From positions 91,682 through 155,681 of the forward strand of contig CADEHE010000012.1 of assembly GCA_902826775.1 (NCBI GenBank): a stretch of 64,000 nt of DNA, given 5' to 3'. The translations under genes and the position numbers were made by a program. Source of the stretch: an uncultured Pseudomonadota bacterium (lineage in GTDB: Bacteria; Pseudomonadota; Gammaproteobacteria; Burkholderiales; JALYOK01). Below, in pieces: positions 23,133 to 31,889 of this stretch (position 1 is its first letter; each line of letters opens with the position of its first letter). The notes under the pieces are model-generated. The model made no database searches. It saw nothing but the letters and a program-made list of their open reading frames with translations, and was not told where the DNA came from.

Positions 23133-24515
23133 ATGGGCACACTTAAACGTTCAAGCAAACCTTTCGCGCTGCGGGCACCCGCCATCGTGGCCGCCGCCAT
23201 TGCCGCCGCCTTCACGCTGGCGCCGTTGACCGTTAGCGCCGATGAGACTTGCAATTCGCCTTACATCAGCAAGCTGATCAAGGGGCAGGAGGATTACGTC
23301 TATGTCTGGGCGCTAGGGATGGAGGGCCTGGGCGACGGGCAAGACAAATTGGTCACCATCGACGTCAATCCGAACTCGATGAGCTACGGCAACATCACCG
23401 CGACGCACTCGGTGGGCACGCGCGGCGAGGCGCATCACATGGGCTTCAGCGACGATCGCCGCTTTCTCTGGGCGGGAGGCTTGGACGATAGTACGATTTA
23501 CATCTTCGACGTGCGCGCGAATCCCGCGAAACCAAAACTGATCAAGACGATCAGCAATATGCCGGAGAAAACTGGCTTCGTCGGCCCGCACACGTTCTAC
23601 GCGCTGCCGGGACGCATGATGGTGCAAGCGCTGTCGAACAGCAAAGATCATGGCGGCGCAACCGGCTTCGTGATTTACAACAATAAAGGCGATTTCGTCG
23701 CCAAGCACGACATGCCCACCGATAACGGCGGCGACGGCTACGGCTACGACATCGGCATCAATCCGGCGAAAAACGTCATGCTAACTTCCAGCTTCACCGG
23801 TTGGAACAATTACATGATGGACCTCGGCAAGCTGGTCAAAGACCCGGAAGCGATGAAGAAGTTCGGCAACACCATGGTGCTGTGGGATTTGAAGGCGATG
23901 CAGCCGAAGAAGGTGTTCAACGTACCGGGCGCGCCGCTGGAGATCCGTTGGTCGCTCAAGCCCGGCGACAATTGGGCCATCACCGCCGCAGCGCTGACTT
24001 CCAAACTCACGCTGGTGAAACGCGACGCGCAAGGCGAATGGCAAGCGCATGAGGTCGGCACCATCGGCGATCCGTCCAAGATTCCGCTGCCGGTGGACAT
24101 CAGCATCACCGCCAACGGCAAGGGTCTGTGGGTGAATACGTTCATGGACGGCAAGACGCGTTACTTCGATCTGTCCGACCCGATGAACGCGAAGCAGACC
24201 TACGAGAAAGTTACCGGCAAACAAGTCAACATGGTGTCGCAGAGCTGGGACGGCAAGCGCGTCTACATTACCTCGTCGCTGCTCGCCAATTGGGACAAAA
24301 AGGGTGAGGACAACGAGCAATTCTTGCGCGTGTTCGATTGGGACGGCAAGGAGTTAGTGATGAAGATGCAAGTGGACTTCATTAAGAACCACTTGGGCCG
24401 TGCGCATCATATGAAGTTCGGCTCGAAGGCGTTGCGCAAAGCGATGGTGGAGCAGGATGAGTCGCTCGCGGAGGGGGCGCAGAGCGGGGCCGCTCGCGTG
24501 GCACGTAGCGAGTAG
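23133..24515 (+). CDS. mtoX: Methanethiol oxidase (selenium-binding-protein family)
   Basis: This 460-residue protein is of the SBP56/SELENBP1 family. A Sec signal peptide (hydrophobic core AIVAAAIAAAFTLAPLTVSA, residues ~18-37) sends it to the periplasm, as in bacterial MtoX. Family blocks are YVYVWALGMEGLGDGQDKLVTIDVNPNS, RGEAHHMGFSDDRRFLWAGGLDDSTIYIFD, GPHTFYALPGRMMVQALSN and LGRAHHMKFG. The conserved His pairs fit the copper site. The enzyme turns methanethiol into formaldehyde, H2S and H2O2. It is followed by SCO1/SenC and a MauG-like gene, the operon described for MtoX. The last ~20 residues (EGAQSGAARVARSE) are low-complexity and may be a recent extension. GGAG precedes the ATG. Confidence 0.93.
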   Translation: MGTLKRSSKPFALRAPAIVAAAIAAAFTLAPLTVSADETCNSPYISKLIKGQEDYVYVWALGMEGLGDGQDKLVTIDVNPNSMSYGNITATHSVGTRGEAHHMGFSDDRRFLWAGGLDDSTIYIFDVRANPAKPKLIKTISNMPEKTGFVGPHTFYALPGRMMVQALSNSKDHGGATGFVIYNNKGDFVAKHDMPTDNGGDGYGYDIGINPAKNVMLTSSFTGWNNYMMDLGKLVKDPEAMKKFGNTMVLWDLKAMQPKKVFNVPGAPLEIRWSLKPGDNWAITAAALTSKLTLVKRDAQGEWQAHEVGTIGDPSKIPLPVDISITANGKGLWVNTFMDGKTRYFDLSDPMNAKQTYEKVTGKQVNMVSQSWDGKRVYITSSLLANWDKKGEDNEQFLRVFDWDGKELVMKMQVDFIKNHLGRAHHMKFGSKALRKAMVEQDESLAEGAQSGAARVARSE

Positions 24516-24536
24516 GATCCACGAATAGAGGAAACG

Positions 24537-25274
24537 GTGAAAGCTTCGAGAAAAAACTCCTTCCCCTTGGACGGGGGAAGGTGGAGATCGAGCTGGTGGC
24601 AGTGCTCGCTGCTCGCCTGCTTGCTCTCTACGTTCGCCTCGGCACACGAAGCCGGCATCGTCAACAAACTCGACTTCACCCCGCCCGTGCCGGGCAGTTA
24701 CAAGCTCGAGCGCATCATGCCGGTGCCCGACGGCCTCGTGCTTGACCTCGACGGCAAACGCAAACCCCTTGCCCAATTCACGCGCGAGAAGATCACGCTG
24801 CTCGGCTTCATCTACACCTCGTGCGTGGACGCGAACGGCTGCCCGATGGCGTATGAAGTGTTCACCACGCTAAAGCAAGCCGTCGCGGCGAAGCCGGCGC
24901 TGCGCGACAAAGTTCGCCTGGTGAGCTTGAGTTTCGATCCGCTACGCGATACGCCCGAGGTGATGAAGGCCTACGGCGGCAGTCACGTGAAGCACAGCAA
25001 GGGCGTGCCTTGGTACTTTCTCACCACGCAATCGAAGCGAGATCTGCTGCCGCTGGTCGAAGGGCTCGGGCAGGACGTCGATGTGGTAGTGGACGAAAAA
25101 ACGGGGCGCGTGAGCCGCACTTTGAGTCACGTGCTGAAAGTCTTCTTGATCGACCGCGCGGGGCAAACGCGCGAGATCTATACCACCTCGTTTCTCATTC
25201 CGGAAGTGGTGCTCAACGATATCGAGACCTTGCTGTTGGAAGAGGCGGGCACTACCAAAGCGGCGGCGCAATAG
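24537..25274 (+). CDS. SCO1/SenC-family copper chaperone of the mtoX operon
   Basis: This 245-residue thioredoxin-fold protein has FIYTSCVDANGCPMAYEVF, with two Cys at residues 96 and 102 in place of the usual CxxxC of SCO proteins. The third copper ligand is probably the His in LSHVLKVFLID. The N-terminus (to ~36) carries a hydrophobic segment ending TFASA, so it is exported or anchored. The GTG at 24537 has GAGGAAA upstream. Residues 7-19 are encoded by a C-run/G-run palindrome resembling the one at 12982-13051, which suggests a repeat inserted into the signal region; a start further in is possible. It would load copper into MtoX. Confidence 0.85.
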   Translation: MKASRKNSFPLDGGRWRSSWWQCSLLACLLSTFASAHEAGIVNKLDFTPPVPGSYKLERIMPVPDGLVLDLDGKRKPLAQFTREKITLLGFIYTSCVDANGCPMAYEVFTTLKQAVAAKPALRDKVRLVSLSFDPLRDTPEVMKAYGGSHVKHSKGVPWYFLTTQSKRDLLPLVEGLGQDVDVVVDEKTGRVSRTLSHVLKVFLIDRAGQTREIYTTSFLIPEVVLNDIETLLLEEAGTTKAAAQ

Positions 25275-25429
25275 GTTTTGCTGCAAGCTTTCGCACGCGA
25301 AACGTGGCCCGGATGCAGCGCGGCGTAATGCGGTGACTGCCTGGGCCGTGCAACATCGGCTCAGTACATATACTGTCAATAGTGCGCATAGAAGATTGGC
25401 TCTGAATCAAACTGATAGGCATATAGCTT

Positions 25430-26584
25430 ATGCAGTATAGGGCCCGGCAAGCGCATTCACGCTCCTTTCAGCGCGCGCATGGTCGAGCACTAGCAAGCCT
25501 CATCGCTCTTGTGAGCGCGTTAGCGCTGCATGCGTCTGATCGGAGCGCGCCCGCTACGCTTGGCTTGCCAGAAGTGACTTGGCCCAACAGCCAGCGCGCC
25601 AGCCCCGCGCAAATCGAGCTCGGCCGCAAGCTGTTCATGGACCGGCGCCTGTCGCCCAACAACACCATGAGCTGCGCCATGTGCCACATCCCCGAGCAAG
25701 GCTTTGCGGCAAATGAACTCGCCACCGCGGTGGGCATCAATGGCCGCAGCGTCAAACGCAACGCGCCCACCATGCTGAACGTCGCGTTCAATCAGTTCTT
25801 GTTTTGGGACGGGCGTGAAACCAGCTTGGAAAACCAGGTGTGGCAGCCGATTCTGAATCCCAACGAGATGGGCAACGCGTCGGTGCAAGCGGTGCTCGAC
25901 AGAATCAATGCGCTGCCGGACTATGCGAGCCCATTCGAGCAGGCTTACGGCGCGCGCGCAACGCGTGAGTCTGTTGCGCATGCCGTTGCTGCCTACGAGC
26001 GGACTCTGCTTGCGGGCGGCTCGCGCTTCGACCGCTGGTTCTATGGGAAAGACGAGAAAGCGTTGAACGAATTGGAGCAACAAGGCTTCGCCGCCTTCAA
26101 GCGCTTCGGCTGCGCGCAGTGCCACGCATACGACGAGAAATCCGCGCTGTTCACCGATCAGCGCTTCCACAACACCGGCATCGGCTGGGCCGCCGCGCGC
26201 AACGACAAGACTTACACCGTGCCCCTCGCGCCCGGTGTCAGCATCGAAGTCAAAGAAAGTGAACTCGCCAGTGTCTCCGAGCCGATTCCCGCCGACGAAG
26301 GCCGATTCGAAGCCACGCGCAACGAAGCCGAGCGCTACCAGTACAAAACGCCGAGCCTGCGCAACGTCGCGCTCACCGCGCCATATATGCACGACGGCTC
26401 GCTGCCGACGCTGGAAGCGGTGATCGAGTTTTACGCCAACGGCGGCATCGACAACCCGGGGCGCGATGCATTGCTGAAACGCTTGGCGATAACGGCAGAG
26501 GAAAAGCGAGCCTTGGCGGCGTTCTTGCGCGCGCTCACTTCAGAAGATCAGCGGGAGTGGGTTAGACGGGCGCGGGCAGAGTGA
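25430..26584 (+). CDS. MauG-like dihaem cytochrome c peroxidase
   Basis: This 384-residue periplasmic protein has an N-terminal hydrophobic segment (SLIALVSALALHA) and two haem-c sites, CAMCH at residues 82-86 and CAQCH at 228-232. Family marks are RKLFMDRRLSPNNTMSCAMCH, RNAPTMLNVAFNQFLFWDGRETSLENQ, RFHNTGIG and YKTPSLRNVALTAPYMHDGSLPTLEAVIEFY. MauG-type enzymes either reduce H2O2 or modify protein side chains. In mtoX operons it is thought to mature the oxidase or deal with the peroxide made. It lies 155 bp after senC in the same direction. Confidence 0.9.
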   Translation: MQYRARQAHSRSFQRAHGRALASLIALVSALALHASDRSAPATLGLPEVTWPNSQRASPAQIELGRKLFMDRRLSPNNTMSCAMCHIPEQGFAANELATAVGINGRSVKRNAPTMLNVAFNQFLFWDGRETSLENQVWQPILNPNEMGNASVQAVLDRINALPDYASPFEQAYGARATRESVAHAVAAYERTLLAGGSRFDRWFYGKDEKALNELEQQGFAAFKRFGCAQCHAYDEKSALFTDQRFHNTGIGWAAARNDKTYTVPLAPGVSIEVKESELASVSEPIPADEGRFEATRNEAERYQYKTPSLRNVALTAPYMHDGSLPTLEAVIEFYANGGIDNPGRDALLKRLAITAEEKRALAAFLRALTSEDQREWVRRARAE

Positions 26585-26755
26585 TTTCGTGAGCAGCCGA
26601 CTGCAATTATTCTAACGGCGAAGGTGCGCACGTCCGTCCGTATGGTATTAAACGACCGGACCGCATAAGTAGGTATGAGTGGCGCAGATCGCCATGCTTG
26701 ATGGCCACTCCACACGCTACCGGATTGCCTCGCGAGGAAACAAAAAAGCTGACTC

Positions 26756-27262
26756 TTACACTTGCCCGATAAAGTCGCGCTTGCCGATTTCTACGCCGCA
26801 ATGGCGCAAGATGTCGTAAGCGGTCGTGGTGTGGAAAAAGAAGTTCGGCAGCACGCTATGTAGCAAGTAGGGCTGGCCTTTGTAGATGATCGGGTTGCCG
26901 CCAAGCTTGGCATGCACATCACGCTCTTCGGAGCCATCGATTTGCGCAGAGGTAAATCCTTTGCAGTAGGCAATAGTCTTTTCAATGCGCGCCTTCAGTT
27001 CATCGAAGGAGGTTTCGTTGTCTTCCCATGCCGGAACATCCTGCCCGGCGAGGCGCGCGCTTGCGCCTTTGGCGAAGTCGCAGGCAATCTGCACTTGGCG
27101 CACCATCGGCAGCATGTCGGGCGCGAGACGCGAGCCCAGTAGCACGGACTGCTCGATCTTCTTGGCGGCGGCGTAGGCGGCGGCTTTGTCGAGGATGCCC
27201 GACAAATTGCCGAGCGTTTTGATGAAAACGGGTATGGATGCTTGATACATCGAAAGTGCCAT
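26756..27262 (-). CDS. DUF1993-family protein
   Basis: This 168-residue protein begins MALSMYQASIPVFIKTLGNLSGILDKAAAYA and ends NFFFHTTTAYDILRHCGVEIGKRDFIG, the pattern of the DUF1993 family, whose fold resembles DinB-type four-helix bundles. The family's function is unknown; the HxxxAYDILRHxG end is a possible metal-binding region. The start at 27262 (AGGATCC upstream) was chosen because upstream codons to 27544 show no similarity. It is divergent from the RIO kinase gene. Confidence 0.85.
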   Translation of the reverse strand: MALSMYQASIPVFIKTLGNLSGILDKAAAYAAAKKIEQSVLLGSRLAPDMLPMVRQVQIACDFAKGASARLAGQDVPAWEDNETSFDELKARIEKTIAYCKGFTSAQIDGSEERDVHAKLGGNPIIYKGQPYLLHSVLPNFFFHTTTAYDILRHCGVEIGKRDFIGQV

Positions 27263-27413
27263 GGGGATCCTGGAAGTTGGGGAAATCGGAGGCCGACGCA
27301 AGCCTGCGCGCGTTCGACCGGAGTACAGCTTTGGCGCGATTGTTAGCGCGCACGCAGTATACCTGGAGTTGCGCGCGCACTTCACTCTTGCGGCGGTAGC
27401 GTAGAATGCTTCG

Positions 27414-28259
27414 GTGAAAATACCCAAGAGGTTGCAGCCGTTAATCGCGGAAGGTCTGATCGACACGGTGGTGCGCCAACTGATGAGCGGCAAGGAGGCG
27501 ATGGTGTACGTGGTGCGCAGTGGCGGCAACACGCTTTGCGCCAAAGTCTACAAAGAAGCCACGCAGCGCAGCTTTCGCCAGGCGGTGGACTACACCGAAA
27601 ATCGCAAAGTGAAGAACTCACGCCAAGCGCGCGCCATGGCCAAGGGCACGCGCTTTGGCCGCGAGGCGCAAGAGGCGGCGTGGCAAAGTGCCGAGGTGGA
27701 TGCCCTGCGCCGCTTGGCGGCTGCAGGCGTGCGCGTGCCCAAGCCCTACAACTTCCTCGACGGCGTGTTGCTGATGGAATTGGTGACCGATGAGAACGGC
27801 GATGCGGCGCCGCGGTTAAACGATTCGGTGCTTACGCCCGAGCAGGCGCGTGCGCATCATGAAACGCTGCTGCGGCAGGTTGTACGCATGCTGTGTGCCG
27901 GGGTGGTGCACGGCGATTTGTCGGAATTCAACGTGCTGCTCGCCGCCGATGGCCCCGTGATCATCGATTTGCCGCAAGCGGTGGATGCTGCCGGTAACAA
28001 TCACGCCAGCCGCATGCTGCTGCGCGACGTGGCCAATCTGCGCAACTTCTTTGGCCGCTTCGAACCCAGTTTGCTGCACACCGCTTTCGGCGCCGAGATT
28101 TGGGATCTATACGAACGCGGCGCCTTGTTCCCTGACGTGGCGCTCACCGGTCGATTCGAAGGCAACACCGCGCCCGCGGACGTGAGTAGCGTGCTGCGCG
28201 AGATTGATGACGCTCTGGCGGAAGAAGCAGCGCGCCGCTTACGCTTGCAACTGACGTGA
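27414..28259 (+). CDS. RIO1-family serine protein kinase
   Basis: This 281-residue protein has the RIO signature: glycine-poor ATP loop VRQLMSGKEAMVYVV, the catalytic-lysine region LCAKVYK, the long RIO-type insert with RQAVDYTENRKVKNSRQARAMAKGTRFGR, the catalytic loop VVHGDLSEFNVLL (Asp near residue 166) and the metal loop VIIDLPQAVD. RIO kinases act in ribosome maturation in archaea and eukaryotes; bacterial roles are little known. The start is GTG at 27414. Its stop overlaps the GTG of the methyltransferase (GTGA), pointing to translational coupling. Confidence 0.9.
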   Translation: MKIPKRLQPLIAEGLIDTVVRQLMSGKEAMVYVVRSGGNTLCAKVYKEATQRSFRQAVDYTENRKVKNSRQARAMAKGTRFGREAQEAAWQSAEVDALRRLAAAGVRVPKPYNFLDGVLLMELVTDENGDAAPRLNDSVLTPEQARAHHETLLRQVVRMLCAGVVHGDLSEFNVLLAADGPVIIDLPQAVDAAGNNHASRMLLRDVANLRNFFGRFEPSLLHTAFGAEIWDLYERGALFPDVALTGRFEGNTAPADVSSVLREIDDALAEEAARRLRLQLT

Positions 28260-29452
28260 CCAGCATTGCGTCCAGCTCCGCCGTGCCTGCAAGCCCGCTA
28301 GCCGCTCAAGCTCTCAGCGCGCGTGCTGGCGCCGGCGCGCACGCAAGCATTCGCTGGAATGAGGCGGGCGCGACACAAACGGCGCGCTGGCGCTCGGAAA
28401 GCGGCATGCCTGCGCCCGAGCGCGTGATCGTGGTCGACGATCGCTTGAGCGCCGATGCCGCCTATCGCTTTGCCGCGCAGGGCACGGCCATGCTATGGCG
28501 CGGGGACTTCCACAACGCGAAGCAATTGCTGCAAGCGCTGGCGCGCCGCTGCGAGCGCAAAGCGGCTAATCCGAGCGCCTCGCCGGTCGAAGCGTTCAAT
28601 CTGTACCGCTTGCGGCAGGCCCAGCGCGCGCACACTTTGGCCATGCTGCTGCTGCACTTAGAGGATGACTATCGCATTAACCTGCGTCGCGCGCCCGATG
28701 TACAGCAAGCATGCACGCAAGCCTATGGACCGGCCGACGGCAGTTTCGTCGCTTCGCTGCGGGAGTTGCTGGGTGTAGTGGGTGCATACGAGTGGCGCCG
28801 CACCGGCATCGAGATTGCCGCGGTGGGTGGGCGCATTCATCCGCACTACGGTGTGTTCGCGCCGCTGCGCGCGGAGTATGTGCAGTTGGTCAATGAGGCG
28901 CCATTGCCCGCTTGCGAGTTGGCGTGGGACATCGGTACCGGAACCGGTGTGTTGGCCGCCGTGTTGGCGCGGCGCGGCATGGCGCACGTCGTGGCAACAG
29001 AGCTTGATTCGCGCGCGCTGGCCTGCGCCCGCGAAAATCTCGCCCGGCTCGGCTTGGCAGATGCGGTCGAAGTCGTGCAATGCGCTCTCTTCCCGCCGGG
29101 CCGGGCGCCGCTCATCGTTTGCAATCCTCCTTGGCTGCCGGCGCGTGCCAGTTCCGCGCTGGAGCACGCCGTCTACGATCCCGACAGTGCGATGCTGCGC
29201 GGCTTTCTTGGCGGCCTTGCCGCCCACCTTGAGCCGGGCGGCGAAGCGTGGTTGTTGCTCTCCGATCTCGCCGAACACTTGGGCTTGCGGCCTCGGGCCC
29301 AGTTGCTGGAGTGGATCGCCACCGCGGGACTCGCGGTGGCGGGCCGCTCCGATATCAAGCCTAGCCATCCGCGCAGCATGGATGGCAGCGATGGGTTGCA
29401 CGCGGCGCGCGCGGCCGAGGTGACATCGTTGTGGCGGCTGACGCTTCGTTGA
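28256..29452 (+). CDS. Class I SAM methyltransferase, HemK-like (NPPW)
   Basis: This 398-residue protein has a SAM site ELAWDIGTGTGVLAAVLARRG (near residue 225) followed by VVATELDSRALACARENLARLG and the catalytic IVCNPPWLPA (near 288). The NPPW tetrad is typical of enzymes methylating an amide or exocyclic amino nitrogen (protein Gln as in PrmC, or nucleic-acid bases). The first ~190 residues have helices (AQGTAMLWRGDFHNAKQLLQALARR) but no recognised motif. Translation overlaps the RIO kinase stop by 4 bases, so the pair may act together on the translation machinery (inference). Confidence 0.85.
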   Translation: MTSIASSSAVPASPLAAQALSARAGAGAHASIRWNEAGATQTARWRSESGMPAPERVIVVDDRLSADAAYRFAAQGTAMLWRGDFHNAKQLLQALARRCERKAANPSASPVEAFNLYRLRQAQRAHTLAMLLLHLEDDYRINLRRAPDVQQACTQAYGPADGSFVASLRELLGVVGAYEWRRTGIEIAAVGGRIHPHYGVFAPLRAEYVQLVNEAPLPACELAWDIGTGTGVLAAVLARRGMAHVVATELDSRALACARENLARLGLADAVEVVQCALFPPGRAPLIVCNPPWLPARASSALEHAVYDPDSAMLRGFLGGLAAHLEPGGEAWLLLSDLAEHLGLRPRAQLLEWIATAGLAVAGRSDIKPSHPRSMDGSDGLHAARAAEVTSLWRLTLR

Positions 29453-29555
29453 GCGCGGCAGCGAAGAATCTTACGGTGTGGTCGGCAACCGGCGCCGCAG
29501 CGCCTGCCTGTAGCTGGCGCTCAGCAATTCGCGGCGAACCGCGCTAGGCCGCTTG

Positions 29556-29855
29556 TCAGTGCAACGCCGCCGCCAACTTGCGCCGGTACTCGCTCACCAA
29601 TTCGTCTTGATCGGCGATGAGGTTGAACACCGACACCATGGTCTTGCGCCCGGCGTCGTCGCCTAAGCTGCGGTCGCGGCGGATGATTTCCAGCAATTCG
29701 TCCATGGCTTGCGCGTAGGCGCGCTGCGTGACGAGTAAATTCGCGAGTTGCAGGCGCGCGTCCAGATCGGCGGGGTTTTGCTCGATTTTCTGCCGCAACG
29801 CCTGCAAATCGCCGTGCGAGGCGCTTTGAGAGAACTGCAAGCGCTCTTGCGCCTG
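29556..29855 (-). pseudogene. Duplicated 3' fragment of cnoX
   Basis: About 300 bp nearly identical to the 3' end of the thioredoxin/TPR gene at 34119-34973. The 94-residue frame (29556-29840) differs from that protein's C-terminus at about five positions by eye. The thioredoxin domain is absent and similarity fades just upstream of QERLQFSQS, near the end of azoR. It lies in the same orientation as the complete copy, so the two form a direct repeat flanking about 4.3 kb. A small TPR-only protein could be made from a TTG, but no ribosome site supports this. Confidence 0.85.
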
Positions 29856-29860
29856 TTGAC

Positions 29861-30490
29861 TTAGCTCCTGAGCGCGAGTTCCTGTGCTGCCTGCTCAGCT
29901 TTCCGGAAATCATCGTCCGGATCGGTTGTTAATAGGGTCGGTTGGAAGCGAACGTCCGCAATGTCGGTCACGCCCGCCTGGTTGAGCCAGGCCTTGAGGT
30001 AGGTTGAATGGTGGTCCACGCCAAACGCGGGTGTAGGCATCTGCGGTCCGTAGGCGCCGCTGGTCAGCACCAGTGTTGCCTTCTTGCCTTGCAGCAAACC
30101 GATGTAGCCGGTCTTGGGATCGAAACCCCACAGTAGTCCCGGCTGATGAATGATGTCGATGTATTGCTTGAGGCGGTAGGGTATGCCGTTATTCCACATC
30201 GGCACGGCGAACAGATAGCGATCGGCGCTGGCAAAGCGCTGCGCGATGGCACTGATCTCGTCCCACAAGGTGCGCTGCTTTGCATCGTGAGACTGGCCGC
30301 CAAAGATCGCCATCTTGGCGGCCACCTTGTCGCCGTCGAAGTCGGGCAGCCGTTCGGTTGCGAGATCCAGCGTGTCTAATTGCAGATCGGCAACGCTCCG
30401 GCGCAAAGATTGGAGGTAGGCATCGGCCAAAGCGGTCGATTTTGAAAGCGATCCTCGTGGTGAAGCCTTGATGTATAAGAGTTTTGGCAT
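29861..30490 (-). CDS. azoR: FMN-dependent NADH-azoreductase
   Basis: This 209-residue flavodoxin-like enzyme has LLYIKASPRGSLSKSTALADAYL (phosphate-binding loop, residues 4-26), FAVPMWNNGIPYRLKQYIDIIHQPG and LVLTSGAYGP, the FMN-site blocks of AzoR. It reduces quinones and azo compounds with NADH. The ATG at 30490 was chosen over a GTG six codons upstream because MPKLLYIKASPRG is the usual start. It is the last gene of the cupin-GNAT-DJ-1-azoR series divergent from the MocR regulator and abuts the cnoX fragment. Confidence 0.92.
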   Translation of the reverse strand: MPKLLYIKASPRGSLSKSTALADAYLQSLRRSVADLQLDTLDLATERLPDFDGDKVAAKMAIFGGQSHDAKQRTLWDEISAIAQRFASADRYLFAVPMWNNGIPYRLKQYIDIIHQPGLLWGFDPKTGYIGLLQGKKATLVLTSGAYGPQMPTPAFGVDHHSTYLKAWLNQAGVTDIADVRFQPTLLTTDPDDDFRKAEQAAQELALRS

Positions 30491-30568
30491 GCGTGATTTC
30501 CGTATCACCTGTGCTTTAGAGTCAGAGCCCAGTTTTCTTGTCCCAATTGCAGCTGTTCGAGTTCTGAC

Positions 30569-31246
30569 CTACTTGGGCCGCTTAAACGCGGACTCTAACC
30601 GATTGAACTGGATCGATTCTGCAATCTCTCCTGAGAATTTCTCCGAGCTTAGTTTTGCCAGTAGTTCGAGTGCGGCTTGATAGCTGACAGAACCACCGTT
30701 GGAAGTGAGAACCTTGCCGTCAATGACGACGTTTTGATCGAATTGCACCTTGATCTTCGGATACGCTTTCAATAGGTCGTTCTCGCCACCGGCCCAGGTG
30801 GTGGCTCTCTTGCCGTTGAGCACGCCCGCCTCACCCAGTAGAAAAGCCCCCGAGCAGTTGCTGGCTAGCCACGCGGCCGATTGATTTTGTCTCTTGATGT
30901 ATTCGACGAGATCGCGGTTTTTCAGGAAACCGTCCATCTCGTAGGCGCTTGGCACAATGAGCACATCAAGCTTGTGCTTATCGTAGATGGTTTGATCGGC
31001 GACTATTCTCAGCCCTTCTTCCGAAACCACCTCTTTTTTCTTCGTTGCTGCGATGACGACGACCTTATACGTCGAAAACCACGCTTTCTTCGTCGCCGCC
31101 CCGAACACCTCGATTGGTGCAGTCACGTCGCTTGTTAAAAACCCATCGAATACCAGAATGCCGATGGTCGATGATGCCGCGCGTGCAGAATGAGCGCTCA
31201 GCAGCAACAGAAGGGTGAGCAGCGCGCAGCGCGTTACTTTAGTCAT
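30569..31246 (-). CDS. Exported DJ-1/PfpI-family protein
   Basis: This 225-residue protein has a clear signal peptide (MTKVTRCALLTLLLLLSAHSARA), unusual since most DJ-1 proteins are cytoplasmic. The domain resembles the amidotransferase-like N-terminus of FtrA/GlxA regulators: GILVFDGFLTSDVTAPIEVFGAA, then the nucleophile elbow AAWLASNCSGAFLLGEAGVLNGKRATTWAGGE with Cys near residue 138. There is no AraC HTH. Activity (glyoxalase, isonitrile hydratase or chaperone) cannot be told. GAGGA precedes the ATG. It lies between the GNAT and azoR genes, probably in the same operon. Confidence 0.87.
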   Translation of the reverse strand: MTKVTRCALLTLLLLLSAHSARAASSTIGILVFDGFLTSDVTAPIEVFGAATKKAWFSTYKVVVIAATKKKEVVSEEGLRIVADQTIYDKHKLDVLIVPSAYEMDGFLKNRDLVEYIKRQNQSAAWLASNCSGAFLLGEAGVLNGKRATTWAGGENDLLKAYPKIKVQFDQNVVIDGKVLTSNGGSVSYQAALELLAKLSSEKFSGEIAESIQFNRLESAFKRPK

Positions 31247-31277
31247 AGCCTTGGTTCCTCGTGGGTTGTGTCGATCC

Positions 31278-31889
31278 CTAACGGGAGGGGCGCAGCATGG
31301 TGGTGATAAGCGGAGCACCGCCGTACTGAATCTGCGACACGACTTCGAAACCAAAGCGCTTGTACAGCGGCACGTTCGCTGGGTTGATGGCTTCCAAGTA
31401 GGCTGCCGCGTGTTCTCTGTCGCACGCTTCCAACCCATGGCTGAGTAAGCTCGACCCATAGCCCTTTCCTTGCCGCCGCGGGTCGACGCCGATGACCGGC
31501 AAGTGCCAGTGCGGGAATGCAGGATGCGATTGACCTACGCGCTCGAACGCCGCGAAAACTTCAGGCTGAAGACTGCTCTCCACGCCGCTTTGCAGCACGC
31601 CACCCAAGCCGTCGACGTCAGGCGCAACATCGGGCGGTAGCCAGAGTGCAGCCGCTTGGAAATCGAGCGTGCGATACGCCGAACCGTTGTCGAATGCGCG
31701 CCCGCCGAAGCAGCTCAACAATTTTGGAAAGTAGCTGAGGTACTGCAGCGGGTCCGGAAACATCCACCGGATGAACGGGTCAGCAGTAAACGCGGTCACG
31801 AGCGTCGCCATGACTCGCTCTCGGTCTTCGCACGCCGCGCACTTAGCCGCCAGAGGGCTCGGGTCGCTGTTTGGATTGCTGGTGCTCAC
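31278..31889 (-). CDS. GNAT-family N-acetyltransferase
   Basis: This 203-residue protein has the acetyl-CoA loop VIGVDPRRQGKGYGSSLLSHGLEACD (near residues 131-156) and the C-terminal YLEAINPANVPLYKRFGFEVVSQIQ of GNAT enzymes. The N-terminal TAFTADPFIRWMFPDP and AAALWLPPDV match a subgroup common in bacteria and fungi with unknown small-molecule substrates. The GTG start overlaps the stop of the cupin gene (GTGA), so translation is coupled. It is part of the MocR-associated operon. Confidence 0.88.
   Translation of the reverse strand: MSTSNPNSDPSPLAAKCAACEDRERVMATLVTAFTADPFIRWMFPDPLQYLSYFPKLLSCFGGRAFDNGSAYRTLDFQAAALWLPPDVAPDVDGLGGVLQSGVESSLQPEVFAAFERVGQSHPAFPHWHLPVIGVDPRRQGKGYGSSLLSHGLEACDREHAAAYLEAINPANVPLYKRFGFEVVSQIQYGGAPLITTMLRPSR

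Noticed and set aside
22943..23254. Minus-strand frame beginning MQVSSALTVNGASV
   Set aside because: It runs antisense through the mtoX signal-peptide region; its look comes from the complementary Ala/Val codons.
25290..25340. CCCGGATGCAGCGCGGCGTAA, resembling a half of a common dispersed repeat
   Set aside because: The matching second arm is missing, so no element can be delimited.
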